Shown in pieces: positions 25,466 to 33,274 of a DNA stretch of 64,000 nucleotides. Under the pieces are notes generated by a model, which was given only the letters and a program-made list of their open reading frames with translations, made no database searches and had not been told where the DNA came from. Within the stretch, counting starts at the first letter, position 1, and each line of letters opens with the position of its first letter. The stretch is from positions 124,001-188,000 of the forward strand of contig NZ_JPUG01000078.1 in NCBI RefSeq assembly GCF_000739015.1, given 5' to 3'. The position numbers were made by a program, and so were the translations under genes. This DNA comes from Microvirga sp. BSC39 (GTDB lineage Bacteria; Pseudomonadota; Alphaproteobacteria; Rhizobiales; Beijerinckiaceae).

Positions 25466-25690
25466 GTGGGACAGATCACCTTCGATGGCCTCGGCCCCTA
25501 TGACCTGCCCGACGCCACCCATGCCGATGCCCAGAAGGACGGCGATGGGTTCATGCTCTCGTTCCGCATGTGGAAATCGGACAAGGAATGGACCCTGGTG
25601 CGCATCCGCGTCGGCGCCAGGGAGGCCGACAAGCTCGTGCGCCAGATCGGGGACGAGCGGGTGAGAACGGACGGCTCGACGATCATCTGA
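25466..25690 (+). CDS. small hypothetical protein (74 aa)
   Basis: Starts at GTG 25466 with GGAGA about eight bases upstream, which supports expression. 74 aa, no signal or membrane helix, mildly acidic at the start (DLPDATHADAQKDGD) and basic later (RIRVGAREADKLVRQ). The central FMLSFRMWKSDKEWTLVRIRVG looks like a beta-hairpin. No family recognised. Stands alone between the cpdB terminator and two tiny membrane ORFs. Confidence 0.55.
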   Translation: MGQITFDGLGPYDLPDATHADAQKDGDGFMLSFRMWKSDKEWTLVRIRVGAREADKLVRQIGDERVRTDGSTII

Positions 25691-25852
25691 CGAAGCTATC
25701 GCGGAGATCGGTCATAACGCATGGACGCCGGCTCCACTTACAAATGACGCATTGGTCCTGTATGGTTCATCCATCAGCGATTCCTTAGTCGGCCGCTGCC
25801 CTTTTGGGCGCATCATGCGTCTCGAAGCTGTCCAGGCTTTGGAGCATGAACC

Positions 25853-25996
25853 ATGCCTGTCGATCTCCCCCCGCAGAAGAAGCTCGCCCAGGCCGTTCCG
25901 GCCTCCTGGAACCTGGTCTTCGATCGTTCGCTCAACTGGCTCGCCGTGGTCGTGGGTCTCGGGCTCTGCCTCTGGATCGTCACCCTCGGCGCGTGA
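25853..25996 (+). CDS. 47-aa single-pass membrane protein
   Basis: ATG 25853 is preceded by GGAG at a good distance. The peptide begins polar (MPVDLPPQKK), continues ASWNLVFDRSLNW and ends in one hydrophobic helix (LAVVVGLGLCLWIVTLGA). Unrecognised, too short for standard gene calling. A second tiny membrane ORF follows within 20 bases, so the two may be expressed together. Confidence 0.5.
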   Translation: MPVDLPPQKKLAQAVPASWNLVFDRSLNWLAVVVGLGLCLWIVTLGA

Positions 25997-26010
25997 AGGG
26001 AGACCGGTTC

Positions 26011-26112
26011 TTGGACCCCGACCGTGGAAGCAAGTACCCCTGGCTCAGCCTCATCGGCATCGCCGCCATCGGCCTGTTCGGGCTCGTGCTGATGGCGATC
26101 CTGACTCCCTGA
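26011..26112 (+). CDS. 33-aa single-pass membrane protein
   Basis: Best start is TTG 26011, with AAGGGAGA (25996-26003) seven bases upstream; the same frame could start at GTG 25993, overlapping the previous stop as GTGA. The peptide has a charged head (DPDRGSKYPW) and a hydrophobic helix (LSLIGIAAIGLFGLVLMAIL). Unrecognised. It ends 19 nt before the convergent BrkB-type gene's stop. Confidence 0.42.
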   Translation: MDPDRGSKYPWLSLIGIAAIGLFGLVLMAILTP

Positions 26113-26130
26113 GCATGGACGGGCGCCCCG

Positions 26131-27021
26131 TTACGGCAATGCGATCACGTCGTTCAGGTGCTCGGGCTTCGGCTCCTTGCCGAGCCGGCGGCGCTTGGCC
26201 AGGATGATGGTGCCGTTCAGTTCCCCGCCGAACAGGAAGATGGCGGAGAGCGTATAGAGGAAGATCAGCGCCACCATGGCGGTGGCGAGCCCCCCATAGG
26301 TGGAGGCATAGGCCCCCGGGTAGAACGCGAGATACCAGCTGAAGGCGAAGCCGCCGAGGAGCCAAAGCACCAGCGTCACGCCCACGCCCGGCAACACGGC
26401 GCGGAAGCTCCGCCGCCCTGACGGGATGAGCTTGTAGGCGAGGAGCAGGCCCACCACGATGACGGTGCTCGCCACCCCGATCCGCAGGAATGCAATGAGC
26501 CCATCGAAGGGTTGCAGCGCCGGCACCCAGTTGAGCACGATGCGCCAGAGGAAGGGGCCGAGCACCACGAGCAGGGCGAGCGCCATCAGCATGAGGGCGC
26601 CGGCGATCACGAAGGCGATGGATTCGAGCCGCGTCAGCCACCAGGCGCGGGTCTCGCGCACCCCATAGGCGCGGTTGAGCCCGACCCGCAGGCTCTCCAC
26701 GCCGCTCGATGCGAAATAAAGCGCGAGCACGAGGCCCAGCGTCACCACGTCGCTGCGCTTGACCGAGAGGATGGTGTGCACCTCGCCCGCGATGGGACCG
26801 GCGATCTCCCGCGGCCAGGCCTCAAGGATGATGTCCGCCACCTCGTCCGCCAGGGTCCCGGTGCCGAACAGGCTCGCCAGCGCCGTGACCAGGATGAGGA
26901 ACGGGAACATCGAGGTCAGCACCGAGAGGGCGATATGGCTCGCAATCGCCCAGGCATCGTGCAGCACGAAGCGGGTGGACGCGATGGCGACGAGTTCGAG
27001 CCAGAGGCGAAGGCGGTTCAA
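26131..27021 (-). CDS. YihY/BrkB family inner-membrane protein
   Basis: 296 aa, about six membrane helices. Family features: ALSVLTSMFPFLILVTALASLFG near the N-terminus, VVTLGLVLALYFASSGVESLRVGLNRAYGV in the centre, and LIFLYTLSAIFLFGGELNG near the end. Once annotated as ribonuclease BN or virulence factor BrkB; the molecular role is unsettled. The start is TTG 27021 with GGAG about ten bases upstream; no better start was seen. Confidence 0.85.
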   Translation of the reverse strand: MNRLRLWLELVAIASTRFVLHDAWAIASHIALSVLTSMFPFLILVTALASLFGTGTLADEVADIILEAWPREIAGPIAGEVHTILSVKRSDVVTLGLVLALYFASSGVESLRVGLNRAYGVRETRAWWLTRLESIAFVIAGALMLMALALLVVLGPFLWRIVLNWVPALQPFDGLIAFLRIGVASTVIVVGLLLAYKLIPSGRRSFRAVLPGVGVTLVLWLLGGFAFSWYLAFYPGAYASTYGGLATAMVALIFLYTLSAIFLFGGELNGTIILAKRRRLGKEPKPEHLNDVIALP

Positions 27022-27220
27022 CAGCGAGGTCTCCAGGAGGCTGGAGATGGTGCGGCAGGGGTCGAGGGCAAGGAAATGTCTCGTATCAGGTCTCGGGGAG
27101 TCGGGCCACTTTGCCGTGACCCTGAGGGCGACGTTTGGATGAGGCTGGATGCATCGACAAAGGATGCGGCTCGGGCCTACAAGGCCATTCCTCTCTTACG
27201 GTATCGTTCCACGTCCCGCC

Positions 27221-28087
27221 ATGAGCCCGACCCTTTTCGCCCGCCTCGCGCCGCCGCTCTTCGTGCTCATCTGGGCCACCGGCTTCATCGTGGCGCGCCT
27301 CGTGGCGCCCCATGCCGAGCCGCTGACGTTCCTGTTCGTGCGCTATGTACTGGCCACCCTCGTTCTGGCCGTCATCGTCGTGGTGGCGCGGGTCTCCTGG
27401 CCGCGCCAGTGGAGCGACTGGCGCAACAGCATGATCGCCGGTGTTCTCCTGCACGGGTTCTATCTCGGAGGCGTGTTCTGGGCGGTCAAGCACGGGCTTC
27501 CGGCCGGGATCTCGGCCCTGGTGGCGGGGCTTCAGCCGCTGGCGACGGGCCTTCTCGCCGGGCCCCTGCTGGGCGAGCGGGTGTCGCCGCGGCGCTGGGC
27601 CGGCATCGGCATCGGCTTCATGGGGGCGGCCCTCGTGGTGGCCCCGAAGCTCGGGGATGGCGGCGTGCCGCCGCTGGCGCTCTTCATCTGCGTGCTCGGC
27701 ATGCTGTCGATCACCTTCGGGACGATCTGGCAGAAGCGCACCGGCAGCAATCTCGACCTACGGGTCAATGCGACGATCCAGTATATCGGGGCCGCCATCG
27801 TCACCTTGCCGCTGGTGCTGCTGCTGGAGGAGGGGCACATGGATTTCACACTTCCGCTCCTCGGCGCGCTCGCCTGGGCGGTGTTCGGCCTGTCCATCGG
27901 GGCCATCGGGCTGCTGCTGTTCCTGATCCGTCAGGGCGCGGTGGTGGGCGTGGCGACGCTGCTCTATCTCGTGCCGCCTGTCGCGGCCCTTATGGCCTTC
28001 GTGCTGTTCGACGAGACCCTGAGCCCGATCCAGCTCGCCGGCATGGCCCTCGCGGCGCTGGGCGTCGCGGTGGCGAGCCGGAACTGA
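27221..28087 (+). CDS. EamA/DMT family transporter
   Basis: 288 aa from ATG 27221; an upstream in-frame start at 27149 would add a non-hydrophobic extension and was not used. About ten hydrophobic helices in two EamA repeats: FVLIWATGFIVARLVAP and FLFVRYVLATLVLAV in the first, LGALAWAVFGLSIGAIGLLLFL and YLVPPVAALMAFVLFDETLSP in the second. Likely exporter of small metabolites or amino acids; substrate unknown. Confidence 0.87.
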   Translation: MSPTLFARLAPPLFVLIWATGFIVARLVAPHAEPLTFLFVRYVLATLVLAVIVVVARVSWPRQWSDWRNSMIAGVLLHGFYLGGVFWAVKHGLPAGISALVAGLQPLATGLLAGPLLGERVSPRRWAGIGIGFMGAALVVAPKLGDGGVPPLALFICVLGMLSITFGTIWQKRTGSNLDLRVNATIQYIGAAIVTLPLVLLLEEGHMDFTLPLLGALAWAVFGLSIGAIGLLLFLIRQGAVVGVATLLYLVPPVAALMAFVLFDETLSPIQLAGMALAALGVAVASRN

Positions 28088-28161
28088 CACGGATAGGAGC
28101 GTCTGAACTTACCACTTGGACCTCATCCTGAGAGCCTGGTTCGCTATTCGCGTCCCTTGCC

Positions 28162-28269
28162 GTCATGGCCGTCCCCGGACTTGATCCGGGGATCAGTCCC
28201 GGCCATCCCGATGCTGTGAGTCGCGGCGCTCAAGCAATCGAGATCACCGGCACAAGGCCGGTGATGACG
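28162..28269. repeat. variant GCCGGTG/GGCCGG-type composite repeat
   Basis: Begins GTCATGGCCGTCCCCGGAC, contains the hairpin CCGGACTTGATCCGG and ATCCCGATGCTGTGAG, and ends CACCGGCACAAGGCCGGTGATGAC. It combines an unusual left arm with the standard right arm. Lies between the EamA gene and the PASDP peptide gene; no gene inside. Confidence 0.75.
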
Positions 28270-28351
28270 TGAGGAGTCTCTTTCGAGGCGATCGCTTACG
28301 CGACCTCCTCAGGATGAGGGCACAATTTTGAGGTCAGCCTCTGAGAGCGGG

Positions 28352-28516
28352 TTACTTCGTGATCTTCACGGACACCGGGTCGCTGGCGGGAAAGGTCTCT
28401 TCCACGCCCTCGTCGAGAAGCTCTTCCTGGTGCTTCTTGGTGTTCTCGGACTGCGTGTCGTCCTGAGCCTTGTTCTTGTCCTGAGAGTTCTCGTCAGGGC
28501 GGTTCTTGTCGGTCAT
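28352..28516 (-). CDS. 54-aa acidic peptide with PASDP motif
   Basis: ATG 28516 is preceded by a near-perfect AGGAGG. The 54-aa product is very hydrophilic (many Asp, Lys, Gln, Asn) and ends in LDEGVEETFPASDPVSVKITK-type sequence. The [ED]E-x-FPASDP-x-[AS] tail recurs in many small alphaproteobacterial proteins, often in stress-inducible loci; the function is unknown. A possible EcfG -35 (GGAAC) lies upstream, but its spacing to CGTT is 22, outside the usual range. Confidence 0.72.
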   Translation of the reverse strand: MTDKNRPDENSQDKNKAQDDTQSENTKKHQEELLDEGVEETFPASDPVSVKITK

Positions 28517-28603
28517 GGCCTGCCTCCTGTGTTGGATTGCTCGTCTTGTCAGGAGGACAACGCAAGGCGCCAAGCTTCGATCCAGTTCCGGACACTTACT
28601 CAC

Positions 28604-28691
28604 GTCATCACCGGCCTTGTGCCGGTGATCCCGATGCGAAGGGCGCAGGGCTCTTCTAATCGAGATGGCCGGCACAAGGCCGGCCATGACG
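28604..28691. repeat. GCCGGTG/GGCCGG-type palindromic repeat
   Basis: Begins GTCATCACCGGCC with TTGTGCCGGTGATCCCGA and ends GGCCGGCACAAGGCCGGCCATGAC. Closest to the module at 16813-16900 in its right arm and to 20459 in its left arm. Lies downstream of the TRAP-binding protein gene. Confidence 0.83.
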
Positions 28692-28736
28692 AGGAGTGTA
28701 TCGTCCCCAGGTGAGGGTAACGAGGGACCGGAAGCC

Positions 28737-29828
28737 TCAGCGCGGCTGGCCCTGCTGCTGGTTGACGAAGTAGTCGAAGGGCAGCTCGGCGATGCGGAAC
28801 CAGGTGAGCTCCTTCTCGCGGAAGGCGTTCCAGGAATCGAACACCTTCTTGAACTTGGCGTTCGATGCCGCGAGCTCGCCGTAGAGCTTGTAGGCTTCCT
28901 TGTAGCTCTGCTCCATCACGTCGCGCGGGAACGGACGCAGCTGCACGCCCTGGCCCACGAGGCGGCGGATCGCGTCGGCGTTCTGCGCGTCGTATTTCGC
29001 CACGCACATGGCGTTGGCCTCCGCGCAGGCAGCCTCGAGGATCGCCTTGTAGTGGGCGGGCAGCTCGTTCCACTTGTTCATGTTCACGTAGAGCGAGGGC
29101 TGTGCGCCGCCTTCCCAGAAGCCCGGATAGTAATAGTACTGGGCCACTTTCACGAAGCCGAGCTTCTCATCGTCATGCGGGCCGGAGAACTCGACCGCAT
29201 CAAGGGTGCCGCGCTCCAGCGCCGGGTAGATGTCGCCGGCGGCGAGCACCTGGGGCACCACGCCGAGCTTCTGCATGATCTGGCCGCCCATGCCGGCAAT
29301 GCGCATCTTGAGGCCGCTCAGGTCCGCGATGGACTTGATCTCCTTGCGGAACCAGCCGCCCATCTGCGCGCCGGTCTGGCCGGCCGGGATCGGGTACACG
29401 TTGTAGTCCTTCATGAACTCGCGCATGAGGTCGAGGCCGCCGCCGTAATACATCCAGGCATTGTGCTGGCGCACATTCATGCCCCAGGGCACCGAGGTGT
29501 CGAACATGAAGGTGGGGTCCTTGCCGATGAAGAAGCTCGACAGGGTGTAGGAGCACTCGACCGTGCCGTTCTGCGTGGCGTCGAGGGTCTGGAGCGCGCC
29601 GACGATCTCGCCCGCGGCGAACGGCTGGATCTGGAACTTGTTGTCGGTGGCGGCGGCCACCCGCTTGGAGATCATCTCGCCCGCGCCGAAGAGGGTGTCG
29701 AGGCTCTTCGGATAGGCCGACGCCATGCGCCAGCGGACATCCGGCTGGGCCTGCGCGATGGCCGGGGACGCGACCGCGCCTGCTGCAGCTGCCAAGCCTG
29801 CGCCTTTGAGAACTTTTCTTCTGTCCAT
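28737..29828 (-). CDS. TRAP transporter substrate-binding protein (TakP-like)
   Basis: 363 aa periplasmic solute receptor. Tat-type signal MDRRKVLKGAG followed by an alanine-rich stretch ending AIAQA near residue 27. The body matches DctP-family receptors of the 2-oxo acid/TakP group: WRMASAYPKSLDTL, DLSGLKMRIAGMGGQIMQKLG, AAGDIYPALERGTLDAVEFSGPHDDEKLGF, and NMNKWNELPAHYKAI. The arginine in KMRIAG should bind the carboxylate. No DctQ/DctM membrane genes are nearby, so the partner must be elsewhere. The ligand is inferred. Confidence 0.87.
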   Translation of the reverse strand: MDRRKVLKGAGLAAAAGAVASPAIAQAQPDVRWRMASAYPKSLDTLFGAGEMISKRVAAATDNKFQIQPFAAGEIVGALQTLDATQNGTVECSYTLSSFFIGKDPTFMFDTSVPWGMNVRQHNAWMYYGGGLDLMREFMKDYNVYPIPAGQTGAQMGGWFRKEIKSIADLSGLKMRIAGMGGQIMQKLGVVPQVLAAGDIYPALERGTLDAVEFSGPHDDEKLGFVKVAQYYYYPGFWEGGAQPSLYVNMNKWNELPAHYKAILEAACAEANAMCVAKYDAQNADAIRRLVGQGVQLRPFPRDVMEQSYKEAYKLYGELAASNAKFKKVFDSWNAFREKELTWFRIAELPFDYFVNQQQGQPR

Positions 29829-29983
29829 GAGCGTTTCCTCAACCGTTTTATGTCGTCACTGCCGGTTCGGCTGAACAATCCATAAAGCGGGAGGCACGGG
29901 GCTGTCACTCCACCTTCCGTAGAGACAGCTATGCAGTGGCGTCATTGGGTCATCCCTGACGCAGGGTGTTGGAGGAGGGGCGT

Positions 29984-30083
29984 GTCATTCCCGGCGGCCG
30001 CAGGCCGGGAAGGGGATCCACTCACACGCACTGCGCCATGGATTCCCTTCCCCTCTGCTACGTGTCCCTCCGGGAATGACACT
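29984..30083. repeat. AAGGGGATCC-type palindromic repeat
   Basis: Begins GTCATTCCCGGCGG, contains GGGAAGGGGATCCACTCACACGC and ATGGATTCCCTTCCCC, ends CCGGGAATGACACTG. Also found at 16711, 20556, 42463 and 55703. It fills most of the 262-bp gap between the TRAP receptor and the next gene, with nothing else visible. Confidence 0.85.
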
Positions 30084-30090
30084 GTTGGAG

Positions 30091-30705
30091 CTACCGCTCC
30101 TCGCTGCCGCCCTTGGAGAGGGGACGCTGACCCTGCGGACCGCCGGCGCGGCCGGACCGCTTCGGAGGCTTCTCGTCGCCGGTGGAGGAGGTCGACTTTC
30201 CGCCGGACTGGCTGGCCGTGGGATGGCCGCGCACCAGGGTGCCCTTGGGCACGTCCACCGCGTTGCCGGGCGCCGGCACCCGGGCCCGGGAGGCCGCGCC
30301 GCCGCTCATGCCCGTGGGGCCCGTCGTGCCCTCGGTCTGAGCGGCGCGGGGAGCCGGGCTCTTGTTGGCCGTGGTATTGACGCCTTCGGCGATCTCCTCG
30401 TTCGACATCTGGAAGCCGGCGTCGTCGTCCTCCTCCTCGGGCACTTCCTTGAAGGAGTGGAGGCCGGCCTTGGAGCCGCTCTGGACGCGGTTGTCGTCCA
30501 CGTGGCTGATGTCGAGATCGGGATCGAGCTTCTTCGAGGCGCCCATCACGCCGGTGGCCTTGGCGGCCGCGCGCTTGGTGTTGCCGACATCGTTGCGCTG
30601 GGTCGGTCCTGCGACGAAGTCGTCGCCGGTCTCTTCCCGGACCAGCTCGTTCATCACCTCATCCACGTCCGGCTCTGTGGGCTGTCCGCGCTTGTCTCGC
30701 GCCAT
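30091..30705 (-). CDS. hydrophilic, probably disordered protein
   Basis: 204 aa, unrecognised. No hydrophobic segment. The N-terminal half is charged (KRGQPTEPDVDEVMNELVREE, KEVPEEEDDD); the C-terminal half is rich in Gly, Ser, Thr and Pro (GPTGMSGGAASRARV, KRSGRAGGPQGQRPL), suggesting disorder. AGAGGA before ATG 30705 supports translation. A consensus-like EcfG promoter (30896-30921, minus strand) lies upstream, so it is a candidate general-stress protein. Confidence 0.62.
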   Translation of the reverse strand: MARDKRGQPTEPDVDEVMNELVREETGDDFVAGPTQRNDVGNTKRAAAKATGVMGASKKLDPDLDISHVDDNRVQSGSKAGLHSFKEVPEEEDDDAGFQMSNEEIAEGVNTTANKSPAPRAAQTEGTTGPTGMSGGAASRARVPAPGNAVDVPKGTLVRGHPTASQSGGKSTSSTGDEKPPKRSGRAGGPQGQRPLSKGGSEER

Positions 30706-30765
30706 GAGCTATTCCTCTTCTTGGTTTTGATGCAGGCCGGCCGGCCTGCCGCTTCCGCATCGGAC

Positions 30766-30891
30766 CCAAAAGTGGATCTGCACTTTTGGGATCCATCCGA
30801 TGCTCAATTCTTAGAGCAGCGCATCGTTGGACGCGGAAAACCGGATCCACTTTTCACTGACGCGGCCCTCCGGGTCTGCACGATGCGCTAG
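30766..30891. repeat. palindromic repeat cluster in the 5' leader of the hydrophilic protein gene
   Basis: CCCAAAAGTGGATCTGCACTTTTGGG forms a stem near 30766-30790; further on GCGCATCGTTGGACGC and CGATGCGC pair across GGAAAACCGGATCCACTTTTC. This type of GCGCATCG/GGATCC element is a separate repeat family from the others. It separates the EcfG-like promoter from the gene. Confidence 0.65.
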
Positions 30892-30895
30892 AGGC

Positions 30896-30921
30896 AACGT
30901 CCTTTTCAGGACGGGTGTTCC
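30896..30921 (-). promoter_or_regulatory. EcfG-like promoter (GGAAC-N17-CGTT)
   Basis: On the minus strand GGAAC (30921-30917) is followed after 17 bases by CGTT (30899-30896). This equals the alphaproteobacterial general-stress sigma factor consensus. It points to the hydrophilic protein gene starting at 30705, about 190 nt away, with a repeat cluster in between. Confidence 0.6.
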
Positions 30922-31009
30922 GGCCCTGCGACAGTGAAAAGGCAGGGCCGGTCGATCATCGTGATGCGTCGTCCTGTCGGCGAACCGGCATCCGCTTCAC
31001 GGAAGGATG

Positions 31010-31735
31010 CTACTGGCTAAGCTCTTTCTGGATGTCCTGTAGCATCGCGAGATGCTCCTGGATCTGGTTGCGCGCGAGCTTGGCCACGTTCGTGGTCTCG
31101 CGGTTGCCGGAGCCCTGCTGCAGATAGGTCTCCTGCAGCTTCAGCAGTTCCTGATGTCCCTGGATCTGCAGGGCGACGTAATCCTTGTCGAACGCCGCTC
31201 CTCCTTGAGCCTTCGACAGTCGCTCCATGGCCTGGGCGTCCTTGGCGGGCAGCTCGGGTGCGGTCGAGGCTGCAGCCTGGGCGCCGCGGGTGGTGGACGC
31301 GGTGGCGTTCGGATCGGCGAAGGAATGCATGATCTCGGTGAGCAGGTTCTGCTCGCCCACCTCGAACTCCGCGAACTGCTTCACGCGCGGGTTCTGCGCC
31401 TTGCTCAGCGCGAAGTTCGACTGCTGCAGCGACACGGTGCTGAGCGCCAGCGCCTGCTGGATGTACTGCCGGTCGGCCTGCGACTGCTCCTGGCCCATGG
31501 CGGCCGGTGCGCTGTTCGCCTGACCCTGGCGGGCAGGGGTCTGCGTGTCCTGCGGGGCGCCGCCCTGCTGCGTGCGCTGCTGACGTTCCTGCGCGTTCTG
31601 CCCGAGGGCTGGGTTGACCCGCTGTTCCGTGGGCTGCGGCGCGACGGAAAACGGAATGGCCTGGTTCTGCTGCTGGGCGAAGGCGGGTACGGCAACGGCG
31701 GCCATGAGGCCGGCGATCACGAGACGGCGGGACAT
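31010..31735 (-). CDS. DUF4142 domain-containing secreted protein
   Basis: 241 aa. Signal peptide MSRRLVIAGLMAAVAVPAFAQ. A long glutamine-rich linker (residues ~22-85) is followed by the helical DUF4142 domain: YIQQALALSTVSLQQSNFALSKAQNPRVKQFAEFEVGEQ, DYVALQIQGHQELLKLQETYL and NQIQEHLAMLQDIQ. Ferritin-like helical bundle of unknown function, common in stress-inducible loci. A TGAAC-N16-CGTT EcfG-like promoter lies upstream at 31769-31793. Confidence 0.85.
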   Translation of the reverse strand: MSRRLVIAGLMAAVAVPAFAQQQNQAIPFSVAPQPTEQRVNPALGQNAQERQQRTQQGGAPQDTQTPARQGQANSAPAAMGQEQSQADRQYIQQALALSTVSLQQSNFALSKAQNPRVKQFAEFEVGEQNLLTEIMHSFADPNATASTTRGAQAAASTAPELPAKDAQAMERLSKAQGGAAFDKDYVALQIQGHQELLKLQETYLQQGSGNRETTNVAKLARNQIQEHLAMLQDIQKELSQ

Positions 31736-31768
31736 GAAGGATTCTCCTGCAAAGGAACTGTGAGAGCG

Positions 31769-31793
31769 AACGTTTGCAGGTGGGTTTGGTTCA
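31769..31793 (-). promoter_or_regulatory. EcfG-like promoter (TGAAC-N16-CGTT)
   Basis: On the minus strand TGAAC (31793-31789), 16 bases, CGTT (31772-31769). One base differs from GGAAC. It sits 34 nt before the DUF4142 start at 31735, a normal promoter distance. Confidence 0.55.
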
Positions 31794-31814
31794 GGCTTCA
31801 GGGCGAAGCCGTGA

Positions 31815-33089
31815 TCAGTGCCAATCCTTGTCCGAACTCATCTGCATCTCGTCGGCCGCTTTCCTGATGTCGGCGAGATCCACCGAATCGCTGAACGGGT
31901 CTTCGTCGAGTTCCGTCACCCGGTTCAGGCGTTTCTGCCAGTGCCGCAGCTCGTCGATATAGGGCCTGTAGGGCACGCGCTTGAGGCGCCCGTTCTCCTC
32001 CACCAGATCGCACAGGCCGTTGTGCAGCCATTCGCCAGTGTGCCAGTCAGGCATGTCGACGGCGGGAAACAGGCACACGCCGTGCAGGTCGATGCCCTTG
32101 CGCACGGCGGCAAGCGACTCCTCGACGATGTCGCGCAGCCAATCCGGACGGCCCTCGCGCAGGCCGCTGGTCTCACCCACGATCATCGGGCGGCGATAGC
32201 GCTCCCACGCATAGGTGAGCAGGTCGCCGAGCGGACGGATGCGCTCGTCATGGGGCTCGAGCGAGGCGTGCGGGCCGTTCTCGCGATATTCCATCTGGCC
32301 GAACGCGTAGGCGTTGACGCCCACGATATCGAGCACCTCCGGCGAGCCGCCAAGCTCCGGGTGGCGCCGTCCGGCGATCACGTCCCAGGCATAGAACGTG
32401 TCCGTATACGTCTCGTGCTCCGCCTCGTCCTTGAGGTCGGGGCGGTCCCGCGGCGCGACCACGAGAATGAGCGGATCGATATGGACCATGCGGGCTTGCG
32501 CATCGACCGCGCGGATCGCCTTCACGGCCGCGATATCGGCCCGGCAGAGCGCAAGGCGCAGGCGCCGGCGATCCTCGTCGGACTTGCGGAACGGCGCGGT
32601 CCAGGCCCATTCGCCGCCCATGAAGGCGAAGAAGGTGATCTCGTTGATGGGCGTGAAGAAATGCGGGCCGCGGATCCGCGGCGTCACGTACTCCGCCGCC
32701 GCTTTCGCATAAGATGCGAAGCGATCGGAAAAATCCTCGGCGAAAGGATCGACATCGTCCGGATAACCGTAATGGCACAGGTCCCAGATCGGCAGGATCT
32801 GATGGCGGTTCATCGCCGCGATGAAGGGATCGAGCCCGGAGAAATCGTAAGTGCCGCCCTTGTCCACGAAGGGCCACGGAATGCCCTGGCGCGCCACCGC
32901 GATGCCGAGCGAGCGGAGGAAGGCGTAATCCTCGTCCACATGCTCGCGGTGCTGGGTCTCGGCCACGAGATCCCGGCGGCCCTGATCCTTCCAGATGAAG
33001 GTGGAGCACTCGAAGCCCGACAGGAAGAAGGTCGGGAAGATGCCGGCATGAACGGCGGGACGGCTTCCTGACAGTGAGGGATCATGCAA
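31815..33089 (-). CDS. glycoside hydrolase, GH1-like (clan A)
   Basis: 424 aa from TTG 33089, with AGGAGG eight bases upstream, which settles the start. TIM-barrel features: SLGIAVARQGIPWPFVD, ILPIWDLCHYGYPDD, the acid/base glutamate in FTPINEITFF and the nucleophile in PMIVGETSGLREG; then VCLFPAVDMPDWHTGEW. Looks like a beta-glucosidase relative but shows T-P-I-N-E and V-G-E-T-S-G rather than the standard GH1 spellings. No signal peptide. Substrate unknown. A C-terminal acidic tail with DPFSDSVD is outside the barrel. Confidence 0.75.
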   Translation of the reverse strand: MHDPSLSGSRPAVHAGIFPTFFLSGFECSTFIWKDQGRRDLVAETQHREHVDEDYAFLRSLGIAVARQGIPWPFVDKGGTYDFSGLDPFIAAMNRHQILPIWDLCHYGYPDDVDPFAEDFSDRFASYAKAAAEYVTPRIRGPHFFTPINEITFFAFMGGEWAWTAPFRKSDEDRRRLRLALCRADIAAVKAIRAVDAQARMVHIDPLILVVAPRDRPDLKDEAEHETYTDTFYAWDVIAGRRHPELGGSPEVLDIVGVNAYAFGQMEYRENGPHASLEPHDERIRPLGDLLTYAWERYRRPMIVGETSGLREGRPDWLRDIVEESLAAVRKGIDLHGVCLFPAVDMPDWHTGEWLHNGLCDLVEENGRLKRVPYRPYIDELRHWQKRLNRVTELDEDPFSDSVDLADIRKAADEMQMSSDKDWH

Positions 33090-33217
33090 GGCAGCATCCT
33101 CCTGGGCAAAACGAACAGGTGAGGGCTTGTCCGTCGCCGGACACGCTCAACCATCATTCGCTGGGACAAGCGGATTAGGCTGGCCGGGTTCCTCCGACGG
33201 GTCGCGCCGATGTGAGA

Positions 33218-33242
33218 TGAACTTCGCTCAAGCGTGTCCGTT
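33218..33242 (+). promoter_or_regulatory. EcfG-like promoter (TGAAC-N16-CGTT)
   Basis: TGAAC (33218-33222), 16 bases, CGTT (33239-33242). The same form as that before the DUF4142 gene. It lies 33 nt before the ATG of the HtrA-like protease gene at 33275. Confidence 0.55.
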
Positions 33243-33274
33243 GTGAGAGGGGGTGATCGGACACAGGAGACACA

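Noticed and set aside
28517..28590. EcfG promoter before the PASDP peptide gene
   Set aside because: GGAAC and CGTT are present but 22 bases apart; 16-17 is needed.
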